Part shown: piece by piece, positions 51,914 through 60,997 of the stretch | Position numbering within the stretch: the first letter of the stretch is position 1 | How the letters are laid out: each line of letters starts with the position of its first letter | DNA from: an uncultured Actinomycetes bacterium | GTDB lineage: Bacteria; Actinomycetota; Acidimicrobiia; Acidimicrobiales; Ilumatobacteraceae | Assembly: GCA_937927625.1 (NCBI GenBank) | Contig: CALBSD010000128.1 | Span: 1 to 64,000, forward strand | DNA: 64,000 bases | Reading direction: 5' to 3' | Notes under the pieces: model-generated | Told to the model about the DNA's origin: nothing | Databases searched by the model: none | The model's input: the letters and a program-made list of their open reading frames with translations, nothing else | Position numbers and translations under genes: made by a program

Positions 51914-53131
51914 CTATTTCTTCTTAGAAACAGCCTTTTTTGCACCGGCTTTCTTGGCAACTGCCTTCTTTGCCGGAGCAACTTTCTTCACTGCGGACTT
52001 CTTCGCCACAACAGCTTTTGCAGGAGTTGCTTTCTGTGGAGCAACGGCCTTCTTTGCCGGAGTAATTTTCTTCGCCGCCACTTTCTTGGCCACAAGTGCC
52101 TTCGCCGGTGCGCTCTTCTTTGCAGGGGCGGCTTTCTTTGTTGGCGACACCTTTTCAGCAACTGACTTTGCGGGCGCCGCCTTCTTCGATGACTTCTTGC
52201 TGGACTTCTTCTCCGCAGGAGCCTTGATCATTTCTGCAACAACTTCAGGAACACCAAGGTCAACACTGCGACGTGCAGGCGTGTACCCCGACACCATCAA
52301 TGTGACCGCATCGCCAATCTTGAAGACGTCACGAGCACTTCTCGGCATGGGGCTTGCCATATTGCGTAAGGGCACATAGCCAGCGATATCACCCATACGG
52401 ACAGTGACACCATTTGCCGCATACGACTGCACAACAGCTTTTACTTTTGTGCCCGCAGGGTTCTTTTCAACGAATTCCAGGAATGGCCCAAGTTCGTTCG
52501 CCATCGTGACCGGCGCTTTTGCGGCCTTCTGTGGCTGTGCGGCCTTCATCGGTGCTGCACTCTTGCGAGGCTGCGCTTCTTTCTGAGGTCGTGCCGCACG
52601 CGCATTCGGTGGAGGAGTCTTTGGAATCGGCATTGGCTTGCTTGCTTCCGGACTCGCCATCTGCGATTCCTTCTTCACCACTTTGCCGGTGCGCACAGAT
52701 CGACGACTTGTGGGACCGCGGACAGGAAGACGTTCGACGAACACCCAACCAACGAGAGGAACTGGCTTGCCACCGATGAGACGACCCTCGTCAAACAACC
52801 ACTTGTACTTGCCGTGAAATTCTTGATAGCTGTCGTTCGAAAGAATCGATGCGTTCGCTTTGTCTGCAATGGCAAGGATGAAGGCATCTCCGCGACCCAC
52901 TGCTCCCGCAGGTGGCGCGACTAATTCGTTATTCGCGATAGCTGTCTCAAACTCAGCGCGTTCCTTCTTGGCGATGCGATGACCGAACGTGGCGTCAACA
53001 ATCACCGAGATCTTGGAATCTTTGTATTCCTCCATCAACGCCTGAACGGCCTCTTCCAACTGGGCGAGGCTGGGCTCGGTCCGGCCCTCAGTGGCGATAT
53101 TTGAGCCGTCAACGATGATGTGTTTGGTCAC
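51914..53131 (-). CDS. NYN ribonuclease - S1-like - histone H1-like fusion protein
   Basis: A 405-residue protein with three parts. Residues 3-132 are a Zc3h12a-like NYN (PIN-type) RNase domain: D8 in VDGSNIATEGR, D46 in IVDATFG, D82 in RGDAFILAIAD and D100 in SNDSYQEF are the expected acidic residues. A Pro/Ala/Lys linker (133-212) follows. Residues 226-296 look like an S1/OB RNA-binding domain (GTKVKAVVQSYAANGVTVRM, GYVPLRN, KIGDAVTLMVSG). Residues 305-405 are Lys/Ala/Pro-rich repeats of the KKAAPAKK type, like bacterial histone H1 proteins. Together they suggest a nuclease held on RNA or nucleoid DNA. Confidence 0.85.
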   Translation of the reverse strand: MTKHIIVDGSNIATEGRTEPSLAQLEEAVQALMEEYKDSKISVIVDATFGHRIAKKERAEFETAIANNELVAPPAGAVGRGDAFILAIADKANASILSNDSYQEFHGKYKWLFDEGRLIGGKPVPLVGWVFVERLPVRGPTSRRSVRTGKVVKKESQMASPEASKPMPIPKTPPPNARAARPQKEAQPRKSAAPMKAAQPQKAAKAPVTMANELGPFLEFVEKNPAGTKVKAVVQSYAANGVTVRMGDIAGYVPLRNMASPMPRSARDVFKIGDAVTLMVSGYTPARRSVDLGVPEVVAEMIKAPAEKKSSKKSSKKAAPAKSVAEKVSPTKKAAPAKKSAPAKALVAKKVAAKKITPAKKAVAPQKATPAKAVVAKKSAVKKVAPAKKAVAKKAGAKKAVSKKK

Positions 53132-53211
53132 CCATTCATTGAACCACCCCCCACCCGTCGGAACGGGGCAATCCGCCTGGCTGGGTCAGTTGGGGCCAGC
53201 CACGGCCCGCC

Positions 53212-53217
53212 TAACCT
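53212..53217 (+). promoter_or_regulatory. -10 element giving a leaderless HAD mRNA
   Basis: TAACCT ends 7 bases before the GTG at 53225; TTGGGG 16 bases upstream (53190-53195) can be the -35. The same geometry is seen at several other genes in the window. Confidence 0.5.
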
Positions 53218-53224
53218 GCATTCC

Positions 53225-53866
53225 GTGACAAATCAGCCCATTCGCGCCGTTCTCTGGGACTTTGGCGGGGTCATCCTCTCCAGTCCTTTCGAAGCCTTCA
53301 ACCGCTATGAGGCTGACCGTGGCTTGCCCGCCGACATCATTCGCACCGTGAACGCCCAGAACCCAGACAGCAATGCCTGGGCACTCCTCGAGCGCAACGA
53401 CGTCTCCCCTGCAGAGTTCGATGAGTTGTTCGCAACCGAAAGTCAAGCGCTCGGCCATCGCATTCCTGGTGCCGATGTCTTGGCATTGTTGTCAGGCGAC
53501 GTTCGTCCAGCGATGGTGCGCGCACTCGACATGGTGAAAGAAGCCGGTTACTTGATGGCATGTTTGACGAACAACGTGGTCGTGACATCACCCGAGCCAA
53601 CGCCTCGCCAAGCAGAGGTCGCCGCCATCATGCAGAAGTTTCACCATGTGGTGGAAAGCAGCAAAGTGGGTTGCCGTAAACCAGAGCCACGCTTTTATGA
53701 GATCGCGTGCGAACTTCTAGAAGTGCAACCTACGGAATGCGTGTTCCTCGACGACCTCGGCATCAACTTGAAGCCAGCAGCAGCCATGGGAATGCGCACC
53801 ATCAAAGTGGGCGATCCATCTGTTGCATTGAACGAACTGTCAGACCACTTAGGTCTGCAGTTCTAA
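53225..53866 (+). CDS. HAD-superfamily hydrolase
   Basis: A 213-residue HAD phosphatase-like protein: motif I is WDFGGVIL, so the first Asp is D12 and the usual second Asp is replaced by Gly (DFGG, as in the epoxide-hydrolase-N-terminal/acyl-CoA dehydrogenase-linked branch); motif II CLTNN; motif III GCRKPEPRFY; motif IV FLDDLGINL. GTG 53225 was chosen because the protein then begins just before the motif I strand and a -10 lies 7 bases upstream; a longer reading from 53120 overlaps the NYN gene. Confidence 0.88.
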   Translation: MTNQPIRAVLWDFGGVILSSPFEAFNRYEADRGLPADIIRTVNAQNPDSNAWALLERNDVSPAEFDELFATESQALGHRIPGADVLALLSGDVRPAMVRALDMVKEAGYLMACLTNNVVVTSPEPTPRQAEVAAIMQKFHHVVESSKVGCRKPEPRFYEIACELLEVQPTECVFLDDLGINLKPAAAMGMRTIKVGDPSVALNELSDHLGLQF

Positions 53867-53893
53867 TTCTTTTGTGGTGAAACAGTCGCAGGC

Positions 53894-56800
53894 TTAGAGG
53901 CCGGCGAACGTTTCATCCATCAGGTCTGCAAGTTCCTGGTCGTGAATTGCCTTTGAACCAGTTGCAGGGCTGCCCGATGGCACGCGTGCAACATGACGCA
54001 AGTCGAATCCACGTTCCTTGACGCGCCAGATGAGGTGCTCAACGAAGTGCCATGGACCCATGTTCTCTGGCTCTTCTTGCAACCACACGATTTCCTTCGC
54101 ATTTGGATAACGCGAAATCACTTCGTTGATCTGGTCGATGGGGAACGGATAGAGCTGCTCGACGCGCACCACCGCAACTGCTGCATTGCGCTTGTCGCGC
54201 TCTGACATTGCATCGTGTGCAACTTTGCCGCTACACAACACAATGCGCTTCACAGCGTTCTTGTCAGCGATGCGTGGATCATCAAGCACTTCTTGGAACG
54301 AACCAGAAGTGAACTCGCTGACATGCGAACGGCTTTCCTTCATACGCAAAGGTGCCTTTGGTGTGAAGATGACCAATGGCTTTCGAATGTCGCGATGCAA
54401 CTGACGACGCAACACATGGAAGTACTGCGCGGCAGTTGTGGCGTTGACAACTTGAATGTTGTCTTCTGCACACATCTGCAAGAAACGTTCGATGCGAGCG
54501 CTTGAGTGCTCTGGGCCTTGGCCTTCGAAACCATGTGGCAACAACAGAACGAGACCGTTCTCTTGCTTCCACTTGTCTTCCGCTGCAACCAAGTACTGGT
54601 CGATAACGATCTGGGCGCCGTTGACGAAGTCGCCGAACTGGCCTTCCCACATCACCAATGAGTTGCGGTTGGCATAGGAGTAGCCGTACTCGAAACCGAG
54701 AACTGCGTATTCCGACAACAATGAGTCATAGACCCAGAAGCGTCCGGTTGCACCAGGCACATGCTTCAGCGGAAGGAATGTCTGCTCGTTCTCAACATCG
54801 ACAAGCGAGGCATGGCGATGACTGAATGTTCCGCGACGGGAGTCCTCACCGGACAAACGAACGTCGAAGCCTTCGGAGAGCAATGAACCAATTGCGAGTG
54901 CTTCACCCACGGCCCATTCGAAATCACCGTCTGCTTGGTACGCCTTCTCGCGTGCTTCGAACTGACGCACCAACTTTGGATGAGGGTTAAAGCCCTCTGG
55001 GTAGTTGGTGAGTTGATAGAAAATGCGCTCCAGCAATTCCTTGCTGATTGCGGTATTAGCTGGTGGCAACACACCAATGGGTGCTGGTGGCTTTGCAGCC
55101 TTCACCTTTGCAGGAGCGTTCTGACGCGTGTCATCAAGAGCGGTCTGCAACTTGCCTTGGTAGTCCTGCAATGTTTGCTCTGCAACTTCAAGACTGATGT
55201 CGCCGCGCTTGACGAGGTGCTCGACATACAACTTGCGGACGCTGCGCTTCTCAGCAATCGCCTTGTACATAAGTGGCTGGGTGTAGCTCGGATCGTCACC
55301 TTCGTTGTGACCATGCAAGCGGTAACACACCATGTCGATGACGACGTCCTTGTGGAACTTCTGGCGGTACTCGTATGCAAGGCGTGCAACACGAACGCAT
55401 GCTTCTGGATCATCACCATTGACATGGAAGATCGGTGCCTGCACTGTCTTTGCAACATCTGTTGCGTAGATAGAAGAGCGTGCAAACTGTGGCGACGTGG
55501 TGAAACCAATTTGGTTATTCACGACAAGGTGGATGGTTCCACCGACGCGATAACCATTGATGTCACTCATCGCAAGACATTCGTACACCACGCCTTGACC
55601 AGCAAACGCTGCGTCACCATGCATGAGCACCGGAATCACGCTGTATGCAAGTGCTGGCTGAATGCTGTCTTGACGAGCGCGCACCATTCCCAACACAACG
55701 CCGTTTACTGTCTCGAGATGGCTGGGGTTCGCTGCAAGTTCGATGTCGATGGAATTGCCGTTTGCAGACACATATGTACCGTGTGCACCGAGGTGGTACT
55801 TCACGTCACCACTGCCCTGCACAGAATCAGAACTCAGGTGGCCTTCGAATTCTTTGAACAGTTGCTTGTAGTCCTTGCCCATGACATTGACAAGCATGTT
55901 GAGGCGACCGCGATGTGGCATACCAAAGACCATGCCGTGCATGCCGTCGTCGGCAGATGAACAAAGCAGTTCATCAATGATTGGAATCATTGACTCTGCA
56001 CCTTCAAGACCGAAACGCTTAGTGCCGACATACTTTGTTGCCAGGAACTTCTCGAATGCTTCCGCAGCATTCAAACGCTCAAGAATGCGCAACTTCTTGT
56101 CAAGTGTTGGCGTAAAGGTCACACCTTCCACCTTCGACTGCAACCAACGCTGTTCTTCAGTGTCCTGAATGTGCATGTACTCAACACCAATGGTGCGGCA
56201 ATACGCATCACGAAGAACACCGAGAAGTTCATCTAGCTTCATCATGTTGCTTCCAGCAACTCCGCCTGTGAGGAACTCGCGCTCAAGGTCCCAGATGGTG
56301 AGGCCGTAGTGCTGCGGGTCAAGATCGCGAGGAAGCTTTGGTTCTTTCCAACGAAGTGGGTCAATGTCTGCAATGAGGTGACCACGCACACGATGTGAAC
56401 GCACGAGCAAGCTGACCTGCATCTGCTTGTGCATCATCGTTTCTTCGCGGTTCATAGGCGAAACGTCAGACGACCACTGCACTGCCTGATAGGGAATCTC
56501 AAGGCTGCGGAAGATGTCGTCGTAGAAGCCACTCTCGCCGAGTAACAGTTCGTGCACGCGCTTCAAGAACATGCCGCTCTCGGCGCCCTGGATGATTCGG
56601 TGGTCGTATGTGCTGGTGACGGTCACAACTTTTGAAACACCTAATGCGTTCAAGTTGGTTTCGTCTGCACCTTGGAACTCTGCTGGGTAATCAATGCTGC
56701 CGACGCCGACGATGACACCCTGACCAGGCATCAGACGTGGCACGGACTGCACAGTGCCAATGGTGCCGGGGTTCGTGATGGACACATTGGCGCCCTGGAA

Positions 56801-57535
56801 GTCGGCAATCGTGAGCTTGTTGTTCTTTACCTTGCGAATGATTTCGTCATAGGCAACGAGGAAGCCAGCGAAGTCAAGTGTGTCCGCGTCGCGAAGAACA
56901 GGCACAACCAAGTTGCGTGTTCCATCACCCTTGTCGACGTCCACTGCAAGGCCAACGTTGACGTGCGGATTACGAATGATCTGCGGCTTGCCTGCTTCAT
57001 CAACTGTGAACGCATTACGCATGTTGGGAACAGTGTCGGAGATTGCGCGAACAATGGCGTGCGCGATGATGTGCGTGAACGACACCTTGCTCATTCCATG
57101 TCGAGAGCGGTAATCGTTGATTTGCTTGCGGTTGACTTCAAGCAAACGTGCAGGAACATTGCGGAAAGAAGTAGCCGTTGGAACTGTGAGGCTCTTTTCC
57201 ATGTTGGTGACAATGGCTGCACCAACTCCGCGAATGGGTTCTGCTGTCAGACCTTCTGGAATGGGAACTGCGATGGCACCACTTGGCGCAGGTGCGGCAC
57301 TTGCTGCTGCAGGCGCTGCTGCAACCGGTGCAGAAGTTGCAGGGATGGCAGCAGGTGCAGCTACTGCAGATGGAGTAGCGACTGGTGCGCCGTTATTCGC
57401 ACTGCGATAGTCACTGAAAAACTCGCGCCATGCCTCGCTCACAGATGTGGGGTCGGTACGGAATTGTTCGTACATCTCTTCGACGAGCCAAGAGTTGGCT
57501 CCGAAGTCCTGCGTGCGGTCAGCGAGATCAGCCAT
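53894..57535 (-). CDS. kgd: Multifunctional 2-oxoglutarate decarboxylase/dehydrogenase (E2-E1 fusion)
   Basis: A 1213-residue thiamine diphosphate enzyme of the TCA cycle. A short E1 start (FGANSWLVEEMYEQF) is followed by an Ala/Pro linker (about 50-95), an E2-type acyltransferase domain (about 100-330, with TYDHRIIQGAESG) and the full E1 (from about 365; GMPHRGRLNMLVNV, HGDAAFAGQGVVYE, NNQIGFTT, LLPHGFEGQGPEHSSAR). This fusion is an actinobacterial hallmark, shared with Kgd of Mycobacterium and OdhA of Corynebacterium. No lipoyl domain is present, so it depends on another E2 for that. Confidence 0.97.
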   Translation of the reverse strand: MADLADRTQDFGANSWLVEEMYEQFRTDPTSVSEAWREFFSDYRSANNGAPVATPSAVAAPAAIPATSAPVAAAPAAASAAPAPSGAIAVPIPEGLTAEPIRGVGAAIVTNMEKSLTVPTATSFRNVPARLLEVNRKQINDYRSRHGMSKVSFTHIIAHAIVRAISDTVPNMRNAFTVDEAGKPQIIRNPHVNVGLAVDVDKGDGTRNLVVPVLRDADTLDFAGFLVAYDEIIRKVKNNKLTIADFQGANVSITNPGTIGTVQSVPRLMPGQGVIVGVGSIDYPAEFQGADETNLNALGVSKVVTVTSTYDHRIIQGAESGMFLKRVHELLLGESGFYDDIFRSLEIPYQAVQWSSDVSPMNREETMMHKQMQVSLLVRSHRVRGHLIADIDPLRWKEPKLPRDLDPQHYGLTIWDLEREFLTGGVAGSNMMKLDELLGVLRDAYCRTIGVEYMHIQDTEEQRWLQSKVEGVTFTPTLDKKLRILERLNAAEAFEKFLATKYVGTKRFGLEGAESMIPIIDELLCSSADDGMHGMVFGMPHRGRLNMLVNVMGKDYKQLFKEFEGHLSSDSVQGSGDVKYHLGAHGTYVSANGNSIDIELAANPSHLETVNGVVLGMVRARQDSIQPALAYSVIPVLMHGDAAFAGQGVVYECLAMSDINGYRVGGTIHLVVNNQIGFTTSPQFARSSIYATDVAKTVQAPIFHVNGDDPEACVRVARLAYEYRQKFHKDVVIDMVCYRLHGHNEGDDPSYTQPLMYKAIAEKRSVRKLYVEHLVKRGDISLEVAEQTLQDYQGKLQTALDDTRQNAPAKVKAAKPPAPIGVLPPANTAISKELLERIFYQLTNYPEGFNPHPKLVRQFEAREKAYQADGDFEWAVGEALAIGSLLSEGFDVRLSGEDSRRGTFSHRHASLVDVENEQTFLPLKHVPGATGRFWVYDSLLSEYAVLGFEYGYSYANRNSLVMWEGQFGDFVNGAQIVIDQYLVAAEDKWKQENGLVLLLPHGFEGQGPEHSSARIERFLQMCAEDNIQVVNATTAAQYFHVLRRQLHRDIRKPLVIFTPKAPLRMKESRSHVSEFTSGSFQEVLDDPRIADKNAVKRIVLCSGKVAHDAMSERDKRNAAVAVVRVEQLYPFPIDQINEVISRYPNAKEIVWLQEEPENMGPWHFVEHLIWRVKERGFDLRHVARVPSGSPATGSKAIHDQELADLMDETFAGL

Positions 57536-57666
57536 GTTGTTGCCTTAGTTCCTTGCCCTCATGGGCGGTGGGGCGCCTGGGCACGGCACCACGGACGCCA
57601 TTGTCCGCGTGACCGATGGTACTTGTCAGGTATCCCTCAGCCGTCCTTTATCTGCACTTCTGGCAG

Positions 57667-57672
57667 TAAATT
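57667..57672 (+). promoter_or_regulatory. -10 element giving a leaderless cupredoxin mRNA
   Basis: TAAATT ends exactly 7 bases before the ATG at 57680. No ribosome site is present between them. Confidence 0.5.
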
Positions 57673-57679
57673 CGGTCTC

Positions 57680-58051
57680 ATGAAGCGCACACTCCCCTTC
57701 CTCGCAGCAATCGGACTCCTCGCCTCGTGCGGTGGTGGCTCCAGTGCCCCAGCCGAGACTCTCCCCGCCGGGGCCCTCGTGATTAAGGCTGTTCCGTCCT
57801 TGCGTTTTGACGCTGCCGAATACGGCCCCGTGAAGGCAGGCGAGGTTCTTATTGGTTATTCCAATTCCGACTCTGTACGCCACACGCTCATCTTGGCAAA
57901 GGACAAAACCAAAGTCGCCAACTTCAAATTGGTAGTCGCCCAGAAGGGATCCTCCGATTCTGCATCGGTGACCCTCACAGCAGGCACGTACACCATTTTG
58001 TGTGACGTGCCTGGCCACAGCAACATGAAGGCAACACTCACTGTTGAGTAA
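57680..58051 (+). CDS. Copper-binding cupredoxin lipoprotein
   Basis: A 123-residue lipoprotein. The signal ends in LLASC with Cys17 as lipobox; a short linker precedes a single cupredoxin domain. H68 and the C108-x4-H113-x2-M116 set (LCDVPGHSNM) give the four ligands of a type 1 copper site, as in plastocyanin or azurin. It probably carries electrons at the outer face of the membrane. TAAATT 7 bases upstream makes it leaderless. It is followed by a strong terminator. Confidence 0.9.
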   Translation: MKRTLPFLAAIGLLASCGGGSSAPAETLPAGALVIKAVPSLRFDAAEYGPVKAGEVLIGYSNSDSVRHTLILAKDKTKVANFKLVVAQKGSSDSASVTLTAGTYTILCDVPGHSNMKATLTVE

Positions 58052-58074
58052 GTCGGACTAGTTCCAAGGAACGC

Positions 58075-58110
58075 AAAAGGGCCGCCCCATCGGGGCGGCC
58101 CTTTCACTTT
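58075..58110. terminator. Bidirectional terminator between the cupredoxin and membrane gene
   Basis: AAAGGGCCGCCCC (58076-58088) and GGGGCGGCCCTTT (58092-58104) form a perfect 13-base stem with a 3-base loop; T-rich bases follow on both strands. It serves the cupredoxin and the leftward gene ending at 58122. Confidence 0.92.
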
Positions 58111-58121
58111 TAATTCGTGAA

Positions 58122-58892
58122 TTATCCAAGAAGGACGATGGCGAGAATCAAGTTCACTGCCAACAAAATCACCGAAGTGATGATGGCGTTCTTGTGGCTT
58201 TCGTATGGCAACAACATCTTGTTGCCAGCTTTGATGCCACCGAACTTGCCGAGTGCGTTCAGCTGGAACAGCGCGGCAATCACAAGAGTGATTGCTACGT
58301 ACGTTGAAGCGTTACCGGCAGAAGCCGTAGTGACTTGTTCAAAGAAGTGAGCTGCGCCCACCATCATGAAAAGCATCGAGACTGAGAAAATCATATTCTG
58401 ACGGGAAGCAAGCATTGCACGACGACCTGAAGTTGCTGCATCTGGGTTGGCTTCGCCACCGGCGAGAACTGTGGTTGCATTTGCAATAACAACCTTCTGG
58501 TTCTTCCAGATGACCATCCACACGTTTGCAGCCATTGTTATTCCCAAAATCATTCCCAATGCAATCGCTGCATTTCCACCGTTGAGACCAAGGTCATCGC
58601 CCTTGTGGTTCAAGAAGTTCTTCATGTAGCTACTTGGTACGCCTGCAAGGAGAAGTCCAGAGCCGAGAGTTGCAACTGCTGCCCAACGGAACCACCAGAG
58701 TGCGCGTGTTGCGATCTGGGTGATGGTGATGTTGCGAGCCTTGCCTTCGTCGCCATAAGCGGCCAAGCCAGGAACCTGCACCAGGTTGAAGTAGTAGAGC
58801 AAACCGATCCAAGCAATACCCGTAAGAATGTGCAGGTACCTGAACCAGAATTCATGGAGCAGGTCTGTTGAGAGCCAGTTGACAGCGGTCAT
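58122..58892 (-). CDS. Urate_ox_N-like multi-pass membrane protein
   Basis: A 256-residue protein with about six membrane segments. The start FWFRYLHILTGIAWIGLLYY, NLVQVPGLAAYG and ALWWFRWAAVATLGSGLLL match the N-terminal membrane domain of PuuD-type urate oxidases, with the conserved His of RYLHILTG a likely heme ligand. The cytochrome c part of PuuD is absent. GGGGAAACTC precedes the ATG at 58892. It is convergent with the copper lipoprotein, which might be an electron partner, but this is speculation. Confidence 0.72.
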   Translation of the reverse strand: MTAVNWLSTDLLHEFWFRYLHILTGIAWIGLLYYFNLVQVPGLAAYGDEGKARNITITQIATRALWWFRWAAVATLGSGLLLAGVPSSYMKNFLNHKGDDLGLNGGNAAIALGMILGITMAANVWMVIWKNQKVVIANATTVLAGGEANPDAATSGRRAMLASRQNMIFSVSMLFMMVGAAHFFEQVTTASAGNASTYVAITLVIAALFQLNALGKFGGIKAGNKMLLPYESHKNAIITSVILLAVNLILAIVLLG

Positions 58893-59003
58893 ATGAGTTT
58901 CCCCTTTAGTCGTGGTTTGTCGAGACGAACCTGTCCACAAGGTATCAGCCATACCTGACGGACAAGGGGAACCTATGCACCTTGGAACTAACCTCAAGTC
59001 ACC

Positions 59004-60680
59004 ATGGCGCACGAGTTCATTTACACCTGTTACAAGCTGGCGCGGTTCTATCCACCCGACCGCACAATCCTTGAGAACATCTCGCTCTCCTTCTACCCAG
59101 GCGCCAAAATCGGTGTTATCGGCTCGAACGGCAGCGGTAAGTCCAGCCTTTTGCGGATTATGGCCGGCCTCGATGACGGATATACCGGTGAGGCTCGCCT
59201 CACCCCCGGCTTCACCGTGGGACTACTCGAGCAGGAACCACAGCTCGACCCTTCTAAGGATGTTCTCGGAAATGTGATGGATGGCGTTGCCCCCATCCGC
59301 GACATGCTCGCTCGTTACGACGAAGTCATGGCCATGTGGGCAGACCCCGATGCTGACTACGAAAAGGTCGGCGCCATGCAAGCCGAACTCGAAGACAAGA
59401 TTGCCGCCGCTGATGCGTGGAGCCTCGACCGCAACGTAGAGATCGCAATGGACGCATTGCGTTGCCCGCCGAACGACTCAGACGTCACCAAGTTGTCTGG
59501 TGGTGAGCGTCGCCGTGTTGCGCTGTGTCGTTTGCTTCTTTCACGCCCCGACCTCTTGCTCTTGGACGAACCGACCAACCACTTGGACGCCGAGTCTGTT
59601 GATTGGTTGGAGCGATTCCTGAAGGAATACCCCGGCACCGTCGTTGCAATTACACACGACCGTTACTTCCTCGACAATGTCGCAAGTTGGATTCTTGAAC
59701 TCGACCGCGGACGTGGCTTCCCATTCGAAGGCAACTACTCCTCATGGTTGGAGCAGAAGCAAGCACGTCTCGATGCTGAAGAAAAGCAGAGCGACAATCG
59801 TCAGCGCACATTGCAGCGCGAACTTGAGTGGGTCAAGATGTCGCCGAAGGCGCGTCAGGCAAAAGGTAAGGCTCGTCTTGCTGCATACGACAAGTTGCAT
59901 GCAGAAGCAATGGCATCCGAACGCGGACCTGACAAGTTGGAAATCAACATCCCTGCAGGTCCACGCCTTGGTGACAACGTCATCAATGTGGAGAACCTTT
60001 CAAAGGGATTCGGCGATCGACTTCTCATTGAGAATCTGTCGTTCTCATTGCCACCAGCAGGAATCGTGGGCATCATCGGCCCGAACGGTGCAGGTAAGTC
60101 GACGCTGTTCGCAATGCTCACCGGTCAGGAAGCACCTGATACAGGCACCATTTCCGTCGGCGACACAGTGCAACTCAGCTACGTCGACCAGAACCGTGAC
60201 TCACTTGACCCCGCAAAGACGGTGTACGAAGAAATCACTGAAGGTGTTGAGCACATGAAGGTGGGCGGTCGTGAAATTCATGGTCGTGCATATGTTGCAA
60301 GTTTCAACTTCAAGGGTGCGGATCAACAGAAGTTGGTCGGCGATCTTTCTGGTGGTGAGCGCAACCGCGTGCACCTTGCAAAGGTTCTGAAGCGTGGCGG
60401 CAACGTGTTGCTGTTGGACGAACCAACAAACGACCTCGACGTCGACACATTGCGTGCATTGGAGGATGCTCTCGAGCAGTTCCCCGGTTGTGCCGTGGTC
60501 ATCAGCCACGACCGCTGGTTCCTTGACCGCATTGCAACACACGTTCTTGCATTCGAAGGCGACAGCCAAGTGCGTTGGTTTGAAGGCAACTTCTCTGAGT
60601 ACGAATCATGGCGCCGCAAGGAACTTGGTTCCGCTGCTGAACAGCCACACCGCATTAAGTACAAGCCACTCGCCCGCTAA
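59004..60680 (+). CDS. ettA: Energy-dependent translational throttle EttA (ABC-F)
   Basis: A 558-residue soluble ABC-F ATPase that gates the ribosome at the first peptide bond. Two ATPase cassettes (GSNGSGKSSLL, LSGGERRRVALCR, DEPTNHLD; GPNGAGKSTLF, LSGGERNRVHLAK, DEPTNDLD) flank a linker rich in charged residues (about 245-310, EWVKMSPKARQAKGKARL). DEPTNDLD and the linker match EttA. ATG at 59004; TAACCT 9 bases upstream. Confidence 0.95.
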   Translation: MAHEFIYTCYKLARFYPPDRTILENISLSFYPGAKIGVIGSNGSGKSSLLRIMAGLDDGYTGEARLTPGFTVGLLEQEPQLDPSKDVLGNVMDGVAPIRDMLARYDEVMAMWADPDADYEKVGAMQAELEDKIAAADAWSLDRNVEIAMDALRCPPNDSDVTKLSGGERRRVALCRLLLSRPDLLLLDEPTNHLDAESVDWLERFLKEYPGTVVAITHDRYFLDNVASWILELDRGRGFPFEGNYSSWLEQKQARLDAEEKQSDNRQRTLQRELEWVKMSPKARQAKGKARLAAYDKLHAEAMASERGPDKLEINIPAGPRLGDNVINVENLSKGFGDRLLIENLSFSLPPAGIVGIIGPNGAGKSTLFAMLTGQEAPDTGTISVGDTVQLSYVDQNRDSLDPAKTVYEEITEGVEHMKVGGREIHGRAYVASFNFKGADQQKLVGDLSGGERNRVHLAKVLKRGGNVLLLDEPTNDLDVDTLRALEDALEQFPGCAVVISHDRWFLDRIATHVLAFEGDSQVRWFEGNFSEYESWRRKELGSAAEQPHRIKYKPLAR

Positions 60681-60997
60681 TGCACACATCACTCAAGCTC
60701 ATTCGCGTTTCGTGCATCACATTTATGATCGCAGGTATTCCTGCACTCATCATCTCGTCGATTGCCGGCAACAACGAGGGCTGGGTGCTCACGTTCGGAA
60801 TGATTTCCGCAGTGGCCGCCATCATCTTCATGGCAGTTTCTGCAGCAACATCTACACAGCGTCTTGATGCATTCGATGATGTAGTGGCCGAACGAGTGGA
60901 ACAACGCATCCGCATGTTGGTGGAAGCCGGAGCCGACGAAACTGATGTTCGCAACTTGGTACGCGACACCATGAATTTGGCTCGCGGTCAGGAATGA
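60680..60997 (+). CDS. Small two-helix membrane protein
   Basis: A 105-residue protein with two membrane segments (about 10-28 and 37-54) and an acidic/basic helical tail (about 62-105, AERVEQRIRMLVEAGADETD). Its ATG shares one base with the ettA stop and its own stop overlaps the phosphatase start by 4 bases, so it is part of that operon. Family not recognised. Confidence 0.8.
   Translation: MHTSLKLIRVSCITFMIAGIPALIISSIAGNNEGWVLTFGMISAVAAIIFMAVSAATSTQRLDAFDDVVAERVEQRIRMLVEAGADETDVRNLVRDTMNLARGQE

Noticed and set aside
54935..55960. Rightward frame of 341 codons inside kgd
   Set aside because: It is antisense to a strongly conserved enzyme and codes for no recognisable domain, with many Cys and His residues as expected from reverse-complement reading.
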